A DNA stretch of 64,000 bases from Clostridium ljungdahlii DSM 13528. Its GTDB lineage: Bacteria > Bacillota > Clostridia > Clostridiales > Clostridiaceae. A model generated the notes under the pieces. It ran no database searches. It was not told the DNA's origin and saw only the letters and a list, made by a program, of their open reading frames with translations. The stretch lies in contig NC_014328.1 in NCBI RefSeq assembly GCF_000143685.1, positions 124,001 through 188,000 on the forward strand, given 5' to 3'. Shown here one piece after another: positions 56,482 through 64,000 of the stretch (its first letter is position 1; every line of letters starts with the position of its first letter). Position numbers and translations under genes: made by a program.

Positions 56482-58587
56482 ATGCTACATGTTGTGAAAA
56501 GAGATGGTAGAAGGGTTCCCTTTGATTCCATTAAGATAACCAATGCCATAAAAGGATCTTGTGATGAAATAGGTTTTGATTTAAAAGAAAGTGAATTTAT
56601 TGATTTAACTCAAAAGGTCACAGAAAATATAGAAAATCTTAATCTTAAGGAAGTAAATGTAGAAGATATACAAAATATAGTTGAAGAAGTACTTATGAAG
56701 AAAGGCTATGTTAAAATTGGGCTAGCTTATTCAAATTATAGAAGAGAACGAAATGATATAAGAGAAATAAAGTCTGATCTTATGAAGGCTATTGATAAAA
56801 TAGGAGTTCAAACAGACAGGGATAATGCAAATGTTGGAAATAACTTTAGTGCAAAGCTCTTGAGGATTGCCAGTGAGTCTAACAAGTGGCATAATTTAGC
56901 TACAATGCCTAAACATTTAGCTAAGGCTCATGAAAATGGTGATATATATTATCATGACTTAGATTCTTATAACTTAACTGTAAATTGTCTTCATATACCA
57001 ACAAAGGAAATGCTTTTAGATGGATTTAATACAGGATATGGAAATATAAGGACTCCTAAGAGAATAGAATCTGCTGCAGAACTTTCTTGTATATTACTGC
57101 AGTCAGCACAAAATGATATGTTTGGTGGACAGTCTCACCCAGACTTTGATAATGATATGGCCATTTTTGTTGAACCTACAAGAAAGGAAATATTGAAGAA
57201 CCTGAAGCAAATGGGAGTAGGAGAGGAAAAAATAAAAGATATTTCTGAAAAGAAATTAAGAAGAAGTATAGAACAGGCTATGCAGGGAATAATCTACAAT
57301 CTTAATACCATGCACTCTAGGGCAGGATCACAGGTACCTTTTAGCTCACTAAATATAGGTATACCAACCTCAAAGGATGCAGCTCTTGTATGTGAGGTAT
57401 TTTTGACGGAATATGAAAAAGGACTTGGAAGAGGAGAACAACCTATATTCCCTAATATAATATTTAGGGTTAAAAAAGGCGTAAATAAGAATCAGGAAGA
57501 TCCTTATTATTATTTATTTAAAATTGCATGTAGGGTAGCTTCAAAGAGAATGAATCCTACTTTTATGAATTTAGATGCTGATTTTAATAAAGCATATTAT
57601 GATAAAGGTGTAATACCTGCAACTATGGGATGCCGTACCTATGTCTGCTCAAATGTAAATGGAGATCCAGGGGTAAAGGGTAGAGGTAATATAGCTCCTG
57701 TTACTATTAATTTACCTAGGCTTGGAATTTTATCTAAGGGAAATGTAAGTAAATTTTTTGGATTATTACAAGGAAAGTTAGAGTTAGCAAGGGAATCTTT
57801 AATGCATAGATATGGTATTCTAAAGAGGCTCAGAGTTAAAGATTTACCTTTTGTAGCAGGTCAGAAACTTATGAAAGGTGCAGAGAACTTAAAGTCAGAA
57901 GATTCGATAGAACCAATATTGAAGCAGGGTACTTGGGCTATTGGGTTTATAGGACTTGCTGAAACATTAATTGCATTAACTGGGAAACATCATGGTGAGG
58001 ATGAGAGTTCAAGGGAACTTGGGATAAAGATAATTACATATATAAGAAATTATACAGATAAACTTATAGAGGAAACACATTTAAATTGGAGCTGCTATGC
58101 TACACCAGCTGAAGGCTTAAGTGGAAAGTTTATAGTACATGATAAGAAGATATTTGGAGAAATACCTGGAGTTACAGACAAAGAGTATTATACTAATTCC
58201 TACCATATACCTGTAGGATATCCAATATCTATAAAAGACAAAATTGATATAGAGGCTCCTTATCACAAACTTTGTAATGGAGGTCACATAAGTTATATAG
58301 AAGTTGATGATTATCCATCGGAAGAGGTTGTTAAAAGTATAATTGACTATGCCTACGATAATACAAATATAAGTTATATAGGGATAAACTTTCACATAAG
58401 ATATTGTAAAGAATGTGGAACCTATATGCACGGGGAAGATGTCTGTCCTAAATGTGGAAGCAACAATATACAGGGTATATCAAGGGTTACAGGGTATCTA
58501 TCTTTAGATGAAAGATTTGGAGAAGGTAAGACAGCAGAAAGAAGGGATAGAATATCCCAGGGAAGTAGCAAACATGTATATTGCTAA
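56482..58587 (+). CDS. nrdD: anaerobic ribonucleoside-triphosphate reductase
   Basis: 701 residues. An ATP-cone (about 1-90, VVKRDGRRVPFDSIKITNAI) is followed by the class III reductase barrel. Near the C-terminus a zinc site has CKECG...CPKCG, and the glycyl radical is Gly671 in RVTGYL. It makes dNTPs without oxygen using formate as reductant. ATG 56482 after GGGAGG; an upstream in-frame TTG at 56467 lies before the ribosome site. Its activase follows after 45 bases. Confidence 0.97.
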   Translation: MLHVVKRDGRRVPFDSIKITNAIKGSCDEIGFDLKESEFIDLTQKVTENIENLNLKEVNVEDIQNIVEEVLMKKGYVKIGLAYSNYRRERNDIREIKSDLMKAIDKIGVQTDRDNANVGNNFSAKLLRIASESNKWHNLATMPKHLAKAHENGDIYYHDLDSYNLTVNCLHIPTKEMLLDGFNTGYGNIRTPKRIESAAELSCILLQSAQNDMFGGQSHPDFDNDMAIFVEPTRKEILKNLKQMGVGEEKIKDISEKKLRRSIEQAMQGIIYNLNTMHSRAGSQVPFSSLNIGIPTSKDAALVCEVFLTEYEKGLGRGEQPIFPNIIFRVKKGVNKNQEDPYYYLFKIACRVASKRMNPTFMNLDADFNKAYYDKGVIPATMGCRTYVCSNVNGDPGVKGRGNIAPVTINLPRLGILSKGNVSKFFGLLQGKLELARESLMHRYGILKRLRVKDLPFVAGQKLMKGAENLKSEDSIEPILKQGTWAIGFIGLAETLIALTGKHHGEDESSRELGIKIITYIRNYTDKLIEETHLNWSCYATPAEGLSGKFIVHDKKIFGEIPGVTDKEYYTNSYHIPVGYPISIKDKIDIEAPYHKLCNGGHISYIEVDDYPSEEVVKSIIDYAYDNTNISYIGINFHIRYCKECGTYMHGEDVCPKCGSNNIQGISRVTGYLSLDERFGEGKTAERRDRISQGSSKHVYC

Positions 58588-58632
58588 ATCTCAGTAGTTA
58601 ATTAAGCCATGCATAAGAAGGAGGAAAAATCA

Positions 58633-59142
58633 ATGGGTTGCAAAAAAATTAGATTGGCAGGTATTGCATATGAGAGCCTAGTTAATGGCCCTGGAATGAG
58701 ACGGGTATTTTTTGCCCAGGGATGTAGACATAATTGTAAAGGATGTTTTAACCCATCTACCCATGATTTCAAAGGCGGTCAGCTAAAAGATATAGATAAA
58801 CTGGTTTGTGATATTAAAGATAATCCTATGGTAAGTGGAGTTACATTTTCAGGTGGTGACCCATTTGAGCAACCTGAAGAATTTGCATACATGGCTGATA
58901 AAATTAAAGAATTAAATTTAAATATATGGTGTTATACAGGATACACCTTTGAATCTATAGTTAATGGCTCAGATATGGCAAAGAAATGTCTTTTAAATAA
59001 TGTAGATGTGCTAGTGGATGGAAAATTTGAAGAGAACAAAAAAGATACAAAATTAAAATTTAAAGGATCCAGTAATCAGAGAATTATTGATGTAAAGAAA
59101 AGTTTAGATTCCAATGATGTAATAGTATTGACTTTTAGTTGA
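58633..59142 (+). CDS. nrdG: anaerobic ribonucleotide reductase activating protein
   Basis: 169 residues, radical SAM. The [4Fe-4S] motif is CxxxCxxC at Cys31, Cys35 and Cys38 (CRHNCKGC), preceded by ESLVNGPGMRRVFFAQG, the family signature, and with TFSGGDPFEQP near 75. It makes the glycyl radical on NrdD. ATG 58633 is chosen for AGGAGG nine bases upstream; the frame extends to 58609. Confidence 0.96.
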   Translation: MGCKKIRLAGIAYESLVNGPGMRRVFFAQGCRHNCKGCFNPSTHDFKGGQLKDIDKLVCDIKDNPMVSGVTFSGGDPFEQPEEFAYMADKIKELNLNIWCYTGYTFESIVNGSDMAKKCLLNNVDVLVDGKFEENKKDTKLKFKGSSNQRIIDVKKSLDSNDVIVLTFS

Positions 59143-59192
59143 AAAACTTTAGCTAAATATATTATAATACTTCATGACGAGGAGTTGATAAT

Positions 59193-59558
59193 ATGAATAA
59201 CAATTCGGAAATTGAAGTTTGCTCTTGTACTGAAATTCATAAGGATTGCATAGAATGTGTCAGAAAAAGTATGTTGGATGAAAAGACTTTTATGGATTTA
59301 TCAGCACTTTTTAAGGTGCTGGGGGATTATACAAGAATTAAGATTATATATGCATTATTTAAAAAGGAATTATGTGTTTGTGATATTACAGAAATACTCC
59401 AAATGAGTCAGTCTGCAATATCTCATCAACTTAGAATTTTAAAGACTGCAAGGCTAGTTAAGTTTAGAAGAGAGGGAAAGTCGGTGTATTATTCCCTAGA
59501 TGATGAACATATAAATAAGTTGATTAATGCAGGATTAGAACATGTAAAACATAATTAG
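59193..59558 (+). CDS. CadC/SmtB-type ArsR-family metal-responsive repressor
   Basis: 121 residues, winged HTH. The alpha-3 metal motif is ELCVCD (Cys61, Cys63) and the N-terminal arm has Cys10, Cys12, Cys19 and Cys22, the layout of the CadC alpha-3N site that binds Cd, Pb or Zn. The recognition helix is MSQSAISHQLRILKTARLVKF. Such repressors normally control a P-type ATPase, but none is in the window. ATG 59193 after GAGGAG. It lies 50 bases behind nrdG. Confidence 0.88.
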   Translation: MNNNSEIEVCSCTEIHKDCIECVRKSMLDEKTFMDLSALFKVLGDYTRIKIIYALFKKELCVCDITEILQMSQSAISHQLRILKTARLVKFRREGKSVYYSLDDEHINKLINAGLEHVKHN

Positions 59559-59584
59559 AGTGTAGTTATATGAGGTTTATAAGC

Positions 59585-59813
59585 AAAAAATCAACTTATA
59601 CTCCGGATATCTTTTACAATCTTCAGCTCAGTTAAATATTTTGATAAGTCTAAAGGAAAAATTTAAAAAAATACTGAGAACTTTTGAAAACTCGTACCTC
59701 AAACAGTTCAAAAGTTCTAGGTTTTTTAAAAATTTTTACCTAAGATTTATATACAAAATATTTAAAAGAGCTTCTCTATTGTAAAAATATGCCTGCGTAT
59801 AAGTTGATTTTTT
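59585..59813. repeat. 229-bp giant imperfect palindrome, family with CTCGTACCTCA apex (copy 2)
   Basis: AAAAAATCAACTTATAC (59585) pairs with GTATAAGTTGATTTTTT (59797); most of both halves remain complementary (AGTTAAATATTTTG/CAAAATATTTAAAA, GAACTTTTGAA/TTCAAAAGTTC). The apex CTCGTACCTCA is at 59691-59701, identical to the element at 47832. No ORF. Confidence 0.72.
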
Positions 59814-59859
59814 AGTTATAAAATCTTATAAAAAGTTTTTTCAGTAATGAACTTTGTAA

Positions 59860-60005
59860 GTATATTCCTGTATGCGATGGGGGATAAGCACTGCTGCACG
59901 CCTGGATAAGGTCTTCCCCCCTAAAGAATAATATATTCTAAGTGCTAAAGACACTAAGAGTACTGTTAATAAGATTCAGATGGAGAAAAGGTATAACTCC
60001 ACCTA
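59860..60005. repeat. dispersed structured repeat, copy C
   Basis: Closely resembles copy A at 11683-11870: blocks CCTAAAG, AGTGCTAAAG, CTGTTAATAAG, TGGAG and ACTCCAC occur in order. It lies at the 3' end of a minus-strand gene, as A and B do. A hairpin GATGGAG/ACTCCAC is kept. Confidence 0.6.
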
Positions 60006-60033
60006 AACCTAAGAATCACTTAATATTAGTAAG

Positions 60034-60666
60034 TTACTTAAAGTTAAGAATTTTAACTAGATTAAAATCTTCAGGTTTGTTATCTAGAGTTAATGTATTG
60101 CTTTCAATTCTTTCTGTATTTTTCATATATTTAAGAAATTTTTCTAATCCATCTAATTCAAAAGTTAACTGAGAAGTTTTATAATGCATTGGAATTATTA
60201 TGTGGCTATTGATGGATTTTGCAAGTTCAGCAGCCTCTTTTCCATCTATAGTGAAATTTCCTCCTATGGGAATCAAAAGCACATCTATAGACCCTAAACT
60301 TTTTATCTCTTCCGGAGATAATACATATCCAACATCTCCAAGGTGACATATCCTATAATCGTCCATTTCAATGATAAATATTATATTTTCACCTCGTTTT
60401 GCACCTTTAACTTTATCGTGATAAGAAGGTATACCATAGATAGGTATATCACACAGATTAAAAGCGCCTATTTTATTTATAATATGTTTGTAGTTTATCT
60501 TTTCAGTATAACAGTGGTCAAAATGATTGTGGCTTATTGTAACGACATCAACGTCTCCTTTAAAAGTTTTATAGCCTACAGTTTCGTCAAAAGGATCTGT
60601 TAAAAGTTTTCTACCTTTTGAATCTTCAAATAAGAAACTTGAATGACCAAACCATCTTATTTTCAT
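60034..60666 (-). CDS. metallo-beta-lactamase fold hydrolase (UPF0173/YtkL-like)
   Basis: 210 residues. Metal ligands in HSHNHFDH-type motif ISHNHFDH (HxHxDH) near 45-52, HLGDVGYVL and IPMHYKTSQ. UPF0173 proteins are metal-dependent hydrolases of unsettled substrate. ATG 60666 after AAGGGG. Single-gene unit. Confidence 0.88.
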   Translation of the reverse strand: MKIRWFGHSSFLFEDSKGRKLLTDPFDETVGYKTFKGDVDVVTISHNHFDHCYTEKINYKHIINKIGAFNLCDIPIYGIPSYHDKVKGAKRGENIIFIIEMDDYRICHLGDVGYVLSPEEIKSLGSIDVLLIPIGGNFTIDGKEAAELAKSINSHIIIPMHYKTSQLTFELDGLEKFLKYMKNTERIESNTLTLDNKPEDFNLVKILNFK

Positions 60667-60819
60667 AGAATATCGCCCCTTTGTAAAATATGTTTTGATT
60701 ATTTTGAATTAATATGTTAACATAACAATTTTTAAGTACAAAATTCTCATTTTTTATACTATAATTATAATAGTATATGTTACACTAAGGCAATTATTCT
60801 GCTGAACGGGGGTCATTAT

Positions 60820-62631
60820 TTGAAGATTACAAGAATTTCTATGATGATATTATTAAGTCTTATATTTGTATTAATTATGTTTGCAAAAGGAAATACTGTA
60901 CATGCAATTAATTACAGCGGAATTACTATAGGAAATGATGTGGAAACCAATAAGTCCTGGAATATAAAGTTCAACATGAAATTAGACCAAGATACAGTAA
61001 ATGATTCAAACATAGTGGTAACAGATAGTACAGGAAATGCTGTCCCCATATCTTTGCAGGTTGAAAAGGATGGGATGGGTGTAGTAGTTACCCCTAAAAG
61101 CCAGTATGCATATGGTAAAACCTATAATTTAATTGTAAAAAGTGGAGTAAAAGCTGTAAATGGGAAAAATCTGTCCAGCGAAGCTAAGGTGCAATTTGGA
61201 GTGAAATCTAACCCAAGTTCTAATAACAAATATACTGTTACAATTGATGCTGGTCATGGAGGAACTGATGCAGGAAATATAAGTGAAGCAGGATTGAAAG
61301 AAAAAGATGTAGATTTGTCTGTGGCACTAAAGACTGGAAAAATATTAGAGCAAAATGGAGTAAACGTGGTTTACACCAGGAAAGATGATAATGTAACCTG
61401 GAATGATAGTACAAATTTACAAGCTCGTTTTGACATAGCAAATAACGCAAAATCAAATTTGTTTGTCAGTCTGCATGTTAATTGCTATACGGGAAGTGCC
61501 TTGGTGAATGGAATAGAAACTTATTATAGAGCTTCAAATGATTCTGCTAAAAATACAGCAAATAATATTCAAAGTGACTTAATAAGTTATACAGGACTCT
61601 CTAACAGAGGGATTAAAGAAGGGACAGCTCAGCATAAAATACTGATGGGAACTACAGCACCAGCTGTTATGGTTGAACTTGGCTTTATGACTAATCCTAA
61701 GGAAAGCCAATTAATTGGAAGTGAAGATTTTCAAAATAAAAGTGCATCAGCTATTGCAAATGGAATTTTAAAGTCTTTACCATCTCTTCAGGAAGAAAAT
61801 ACAGTAAATGTAAGTTCAATATCTAACTTATCGGATAGTATAATTGTAGGAAGTAAGTATTCTCTGCCAACTAGTGTACAAGCTACCATGAGTGATGGAA
61901 CTAGTAAAAAAGTAAATATTGTATGGAATCCAAACAATGTTGACACATCTAAGGTAGGTATATTTACGTATAAGGGAACTGTAACAGGATATAGTAAAAC
62001 TGTAACATTTACTTTAACTGTAAAAGCAAAACAAATAGAGCCAGTACCAGTAATACCATCGGAAGGTGCACCTGTGATAGTTATAGATCCTGGTCATGGC
62101 ATAGGTAGTGATATAGGTTCAAATGGAAATGGATTTCAAGAGGATGATGTAACTTTAAGTGTTGGCTTAAAAGTTGGGAAAATACTTGAATCCAAGGGAG
62201 TGAAAGTAATTTATACTAGGACTACAGATGAGCGAAAAACAACTTCTTTAACTGTCACTGAAAGTCTTCAAAGACGATGTGATACTGCAAACAATGCAGG
62301 TGCAACCTATATGATTTCAATTCATACCAATGCTTTTGATGATCCAGCTGCAGAAGGAACTGAAACACTGTATTATACAGGAAGTGTAAAGGGAGAGAAA
62401 ATGGCAGAGGCTATACAAAAAAGCTTGTCTAGTGCTCTTGGAACCTATAGCAGGGGACTTAAAGATGGAAGCTGGCTTTATATAGCAAAGCATACTACTG
62501 CACCAACGGTTTTAACGGAGTTAGGTTTTCTTACCAATAAAAATGATGCGGGAATATTAGGAACTGATGGTGGTAGAAGTAAAGCTGCACAAGCCATAGC
62601 AAGTGCTATATTACAGGTTTTAGGAATATAA
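60820..62631 (+). CDS. N-acetylmuramoyl-L-alanine amidase with two amidase_3 domains
   Basis: 603 residues. A signal peptide is followed by a Big_5-type Ig domain (about 25-130) like that of the glucosaminidase at 41531. An amidase_3 domain (about 145-325; TIDAGHGGTDAGNISEAG, VSLHVNCY, MVELGFMTNPKES) then a Big_4 Ig domain (about 330-405) and a second amidase_3 domain (about 420-600; VIDPGHGIGSD, ISIHTNAF, LTELGFLTNKND) follow. Both domains keep zinc ligands His, Glu, His and the catalytic Glu. TTG 60820 after GGGGG. Confidence 0.9.
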   Translation: MKITRISMMILLSLIFVLIMFAKGNTVHAINYSGITIGNDVETNKSWNIKFNMKLDQDTVNDSNIVVTDSTGNAVPISLQVEKDGMGVVVTPKSQYAYGKTYNLIVKSGVKAVNGKNLSSEAKVQFGVKSNPSSNNKYTVTIDAGHGGTDAGNISEAGLKEKDVDLSVALKTGKILEQNGVNVVYTRKDDNVTWNDSTNLQARFDIANNAKSNLFVSLHVNCYTGSALVNGIETYYRASNDSAKNTANNIQSDLISYTGLSNRGIKEGTAQHKILMGTTAPAVMVELGFMTNPKESQLIGSEDFQNKSASAIANGILKSLPSLQEENTVNVSSISNLSDSIIVGSKYSLPTSVQATMSDGTSKKVNIVWNPNNVDTSKVGIFTYKGTVTGYSKTVTFTLTVKAKQIEPVPVIPSEGAPVIVIDPGHGIGSDIGSNGNGFQEDDVTLSVGLKVGKILESKGVKVIYTRTTDERKTTSLTVTESLQRRCDTANNAGATYMISIHTNAFDDPAAEGTETLYYTGSVKGEKMAEAIQKSLSSALGTYSRGLKDGSWLYIAKHTTAPTVLTELGFLTNKNDAGILGTDGGRSKAAQAIASAILQVLGI

Positions 62632-62704
62632 TACAAAAAAATTGTCTAAAAAAATTGACAATAGAAAATTCATATAATATAATAAAAGGAAATTATATAG
62701 GTAG

Positions 62705-62962
62705 TAATTGAAAAACATTGAACAGGAAAAGTATTTAAGTTTGTTTTTATTTACAGAGAGTGGGGGAGTGCTGAAAACCCATAGAAAAGCTTAAAGAAAA
62801 TCACCTGGGAGTTGAAGAATTGAACAGTATTTTTATAATCACTTTAGTAAATTCTTACGTAATTCTACGTTACAGAATAGAGTATGGTAGTACTTAAATT
62901 TATTACCCATAGGTGGTACAGCGAGTTAAACTTCGTCCTATTTGGATGAAGTTTTTTTATTG
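62705..62962 (+). promoter_or_regulatory. T-box leader of ileS (Ile specifier)
   Basis: Stem I carries GAGAGTGGGGG and AGTGCTGAAAACCCA (62756-62782). The specifier reads ATC at 62800-62802 (GAAAATCACC). The T-box is AGGTGGTACAGCG (62911) with CGTCCT, and the terminator AACTTCGTCC/GGATGAAGTT with T-run spans 62928-62958. Uncharged tRNA-Ile should favour read-through into ileS. Confidence 0.9.
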
Positions 62963-63049
62963 CGTATTTTTTAGTTTAAAAATTATATGGTGTATAAACA
63001 TTGAAAAATAGTAAAAACTTAACAATGAGAATAGAAAGGGGTTAAATCC

Positions 63050-64000
63050 ATGTATAAAAAAATTGATAGTGATAAAACTTTTGTACAGATGGAAAAGGAT
63101 GTTTTAAAATTATGGCAAGATAAAAAAGTAGTTGAAAAAAGTTTTAAAGAAAATGAGGATGGTGAATACTTTACTTTTTACGATGGACCTCCAACTGCAA
63201 ATGGCAAACCTCATATAGGACACGTTCTAACTAGAGTTATGAAAGATCTTATACCAAGATATAAGGTTATGAGGGGATATAAAGTATTGAGAAAAGCAGG
63301 TTGGGATACGCATGGGCTTCCTGTTGAACTAGAAGTTGAAAAGAGTCTTGGGATTTCTGGAAAACCACAAATTGAAAAATACGGTGTAGAAGATTTTATA
63401 AAGAAATGTAAGAATAGTGTATTTACTTATGTAAGCCAATGGAAAGAAATGTCTGATAGGTTAGGATTCTGGGTAGACATGGATAATCCATATGTAACAT
63501 ATCACAATGATTACATAGAATCAGAATGGTGGGCACTTAAAAAAATATGGGAAAAGGATCTTTTATATAAAGGTCATAAAATAGTGCCATATTGTCCTAG
63601 ATGTGGAACTGCACTTTCTTCCCATGAAGTTTCTCAAGGATATAAAGATGTAAAAGAGACATCAGTATATGTTAAATTTAAAATTAAGGACCAAGATAAA
63701 TACATGATAGCATGGACAACTACGCCTTGGACACTTCCTAATAATATGGCATTAGCTGTAAATAAAAGCTATGATTATGTAGAAGTTCTTAATCAAGAAC
63801 AACATTTAATACTAGCAGAAGCTATGTTAGAAAAGCTAGAGGGAGAATATGAAGTCTTAAGAAAGTTCAAGGGAGAAGAATTAGTTGGACTTGATTATGA
63901 ACCAATCTTCAATTTCGCATCCTTTGAAGGAAAAGCACATTATGTTGTTCATGCAGATTATGTAACCTTAACAGAAGGTACTGGAATAGTTCATACAGCT
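63050..64000 (+). CDS. ileS: isoleucyl-tRNA synthetase (N-terminal part)
   Basis: 317 codons are present; the gene runs off the right edge (full length about 1040). HIGH motif [16 protein letters not shown] near 47-62, then [18 protein letters not shown], zinc-like [12 protein letters not shown] near 180 and the editing (CP1) domain with [11 protein letters not shown]. The sequence is of the eukaryote-like (clade 2) IleRS type often less sensitive to mupirocin. ATG 63050 after AAAGGGG. Controlled by the T-box upstream. Confidence 0.96.
   Translation, partial: MYKKIDSDKTFVQMEKDVLKLWQDKKVVEKSFKENEDGEYFTFYDGPPTANGKPHIGHVLTRVMKDLIPRYKVMRGYKVLRKAGWDTHGLPVELEVEKSLGISGKPQIEKYGVEDFIKKCKNSVFTYVSQWKEMSDRLGFWVDMDNPYVTYHNDYIESEWWALKKIWEKDLLYKGHKIVPYCPRCGTALSSHEVSQGYKDVKETSVYVKFKIKDQDKYMIAWTTTPWTLPNNMALAVNKSYDYVEVLNQEQHLILAEAMLEKLEGEYEVLRKFKGEELVGLDYEPIFNFASFEGKAHYVVHADYVTLTEGTGIVHTA

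Noticed and set aside
62636..62670. Hairpin ATTGTC/GACAAT after the double amidase gene
   Set aside because: Only six base pairs and no T-run; not called as a terminator.

Overview
The window is chromosomal DNA of a low-GC, spore-forming, obligately anaerobic Firmicute, almost certainly Clostridium sensu stricto (cluster I). The 16S rRNA is clostridial in type. The protein set includes Gin, SpmA/SpmB, AbrB with a Spo0A box, anaerobic NrdD/NrdG and two ferredoxins, and codon use is strongly A/T-biased. The 16S looks to me like the C. ljungdahlii/C. autoethanogenum neighbourhood, but I cannot search, so the species is left open.

Layout. (1) 1-5970: pentose-glycan use. There is the 3' end of a GH51 arabinofuranosidase, a GPH sugar symporter, and a complete sugar ABC importer (lipoprotein, double ATPase, permease). 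The importer promoter carries an AraR-like operator and a CcpA cre site, so L-arabinose is the best substrate guess. (2) 5970-11670: one rrn operon (16S-23S-5S, no spacer tRNA) with a consensus promoter, processing stems and a duplicated spacer stem-loop. (3) 11670-16000: sirtuin, tRNA-Cys, a small membrane protein, a decayed tRNA-Cys copy, then corA-ldcA. (4) 16114-24980: an origin-proximal housekeeping cluster in the order known from Bacillus subtilis (gin, yaaO, tmk, darA/yaaQ, holB, ricT/yaaT, later yabB/trmN6-like and rsmI), with a small ferredoxin and motAB inserted. (5) 25000-28250: two tandemly duplicated NlpC/P60 wall hydrolases and abrB. (6) 28750-45500: a clostridial accessory block between abrB and metG. 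It holds a CCA-adding-enzyme homologue, a pspA operon, ispF, two polysaccharide deacetylases, a guanidine-I riboswitch with its Gdx exporter, an IS110 element, a glucosaminidase, spmAB and a uracil-DNA glycosylase. (7) 45500-51700: the B. subtilis order resumes (T-box-metG, tatD, yabE-like, rnmV, rsmA). (8) 51800-64000: clostridial proteins of unknown function, Mrp ATPase, ferredoxin, nrdDG, a CadC-like regulator, an MBL-fold hydrolase, a double-amidase wall hydrolase and a T-box-controlled ileS running off the end.

The most unusual signals are non-coding. Two clusters of perfect DnaA boxes (TTATCCACA), most of them set as inverted pairs in palindromes, lie at 30159-30340 and 34305-34646, far from any dnaA gene. 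Two giant imperfect palindromes at 47832-48018 and 59585-59813 share the same 11-base apex. A dispersed repeat recurs at the 3' ends of minus-strand genes (11683-11870, 33271-33320, 59860-60005). An IS110 element has a long structured 5' leader where bridge RNAs are encoded. Several regulatory RNAs (two T-boxes, guanidine-I) and operators can be placed by sequence.
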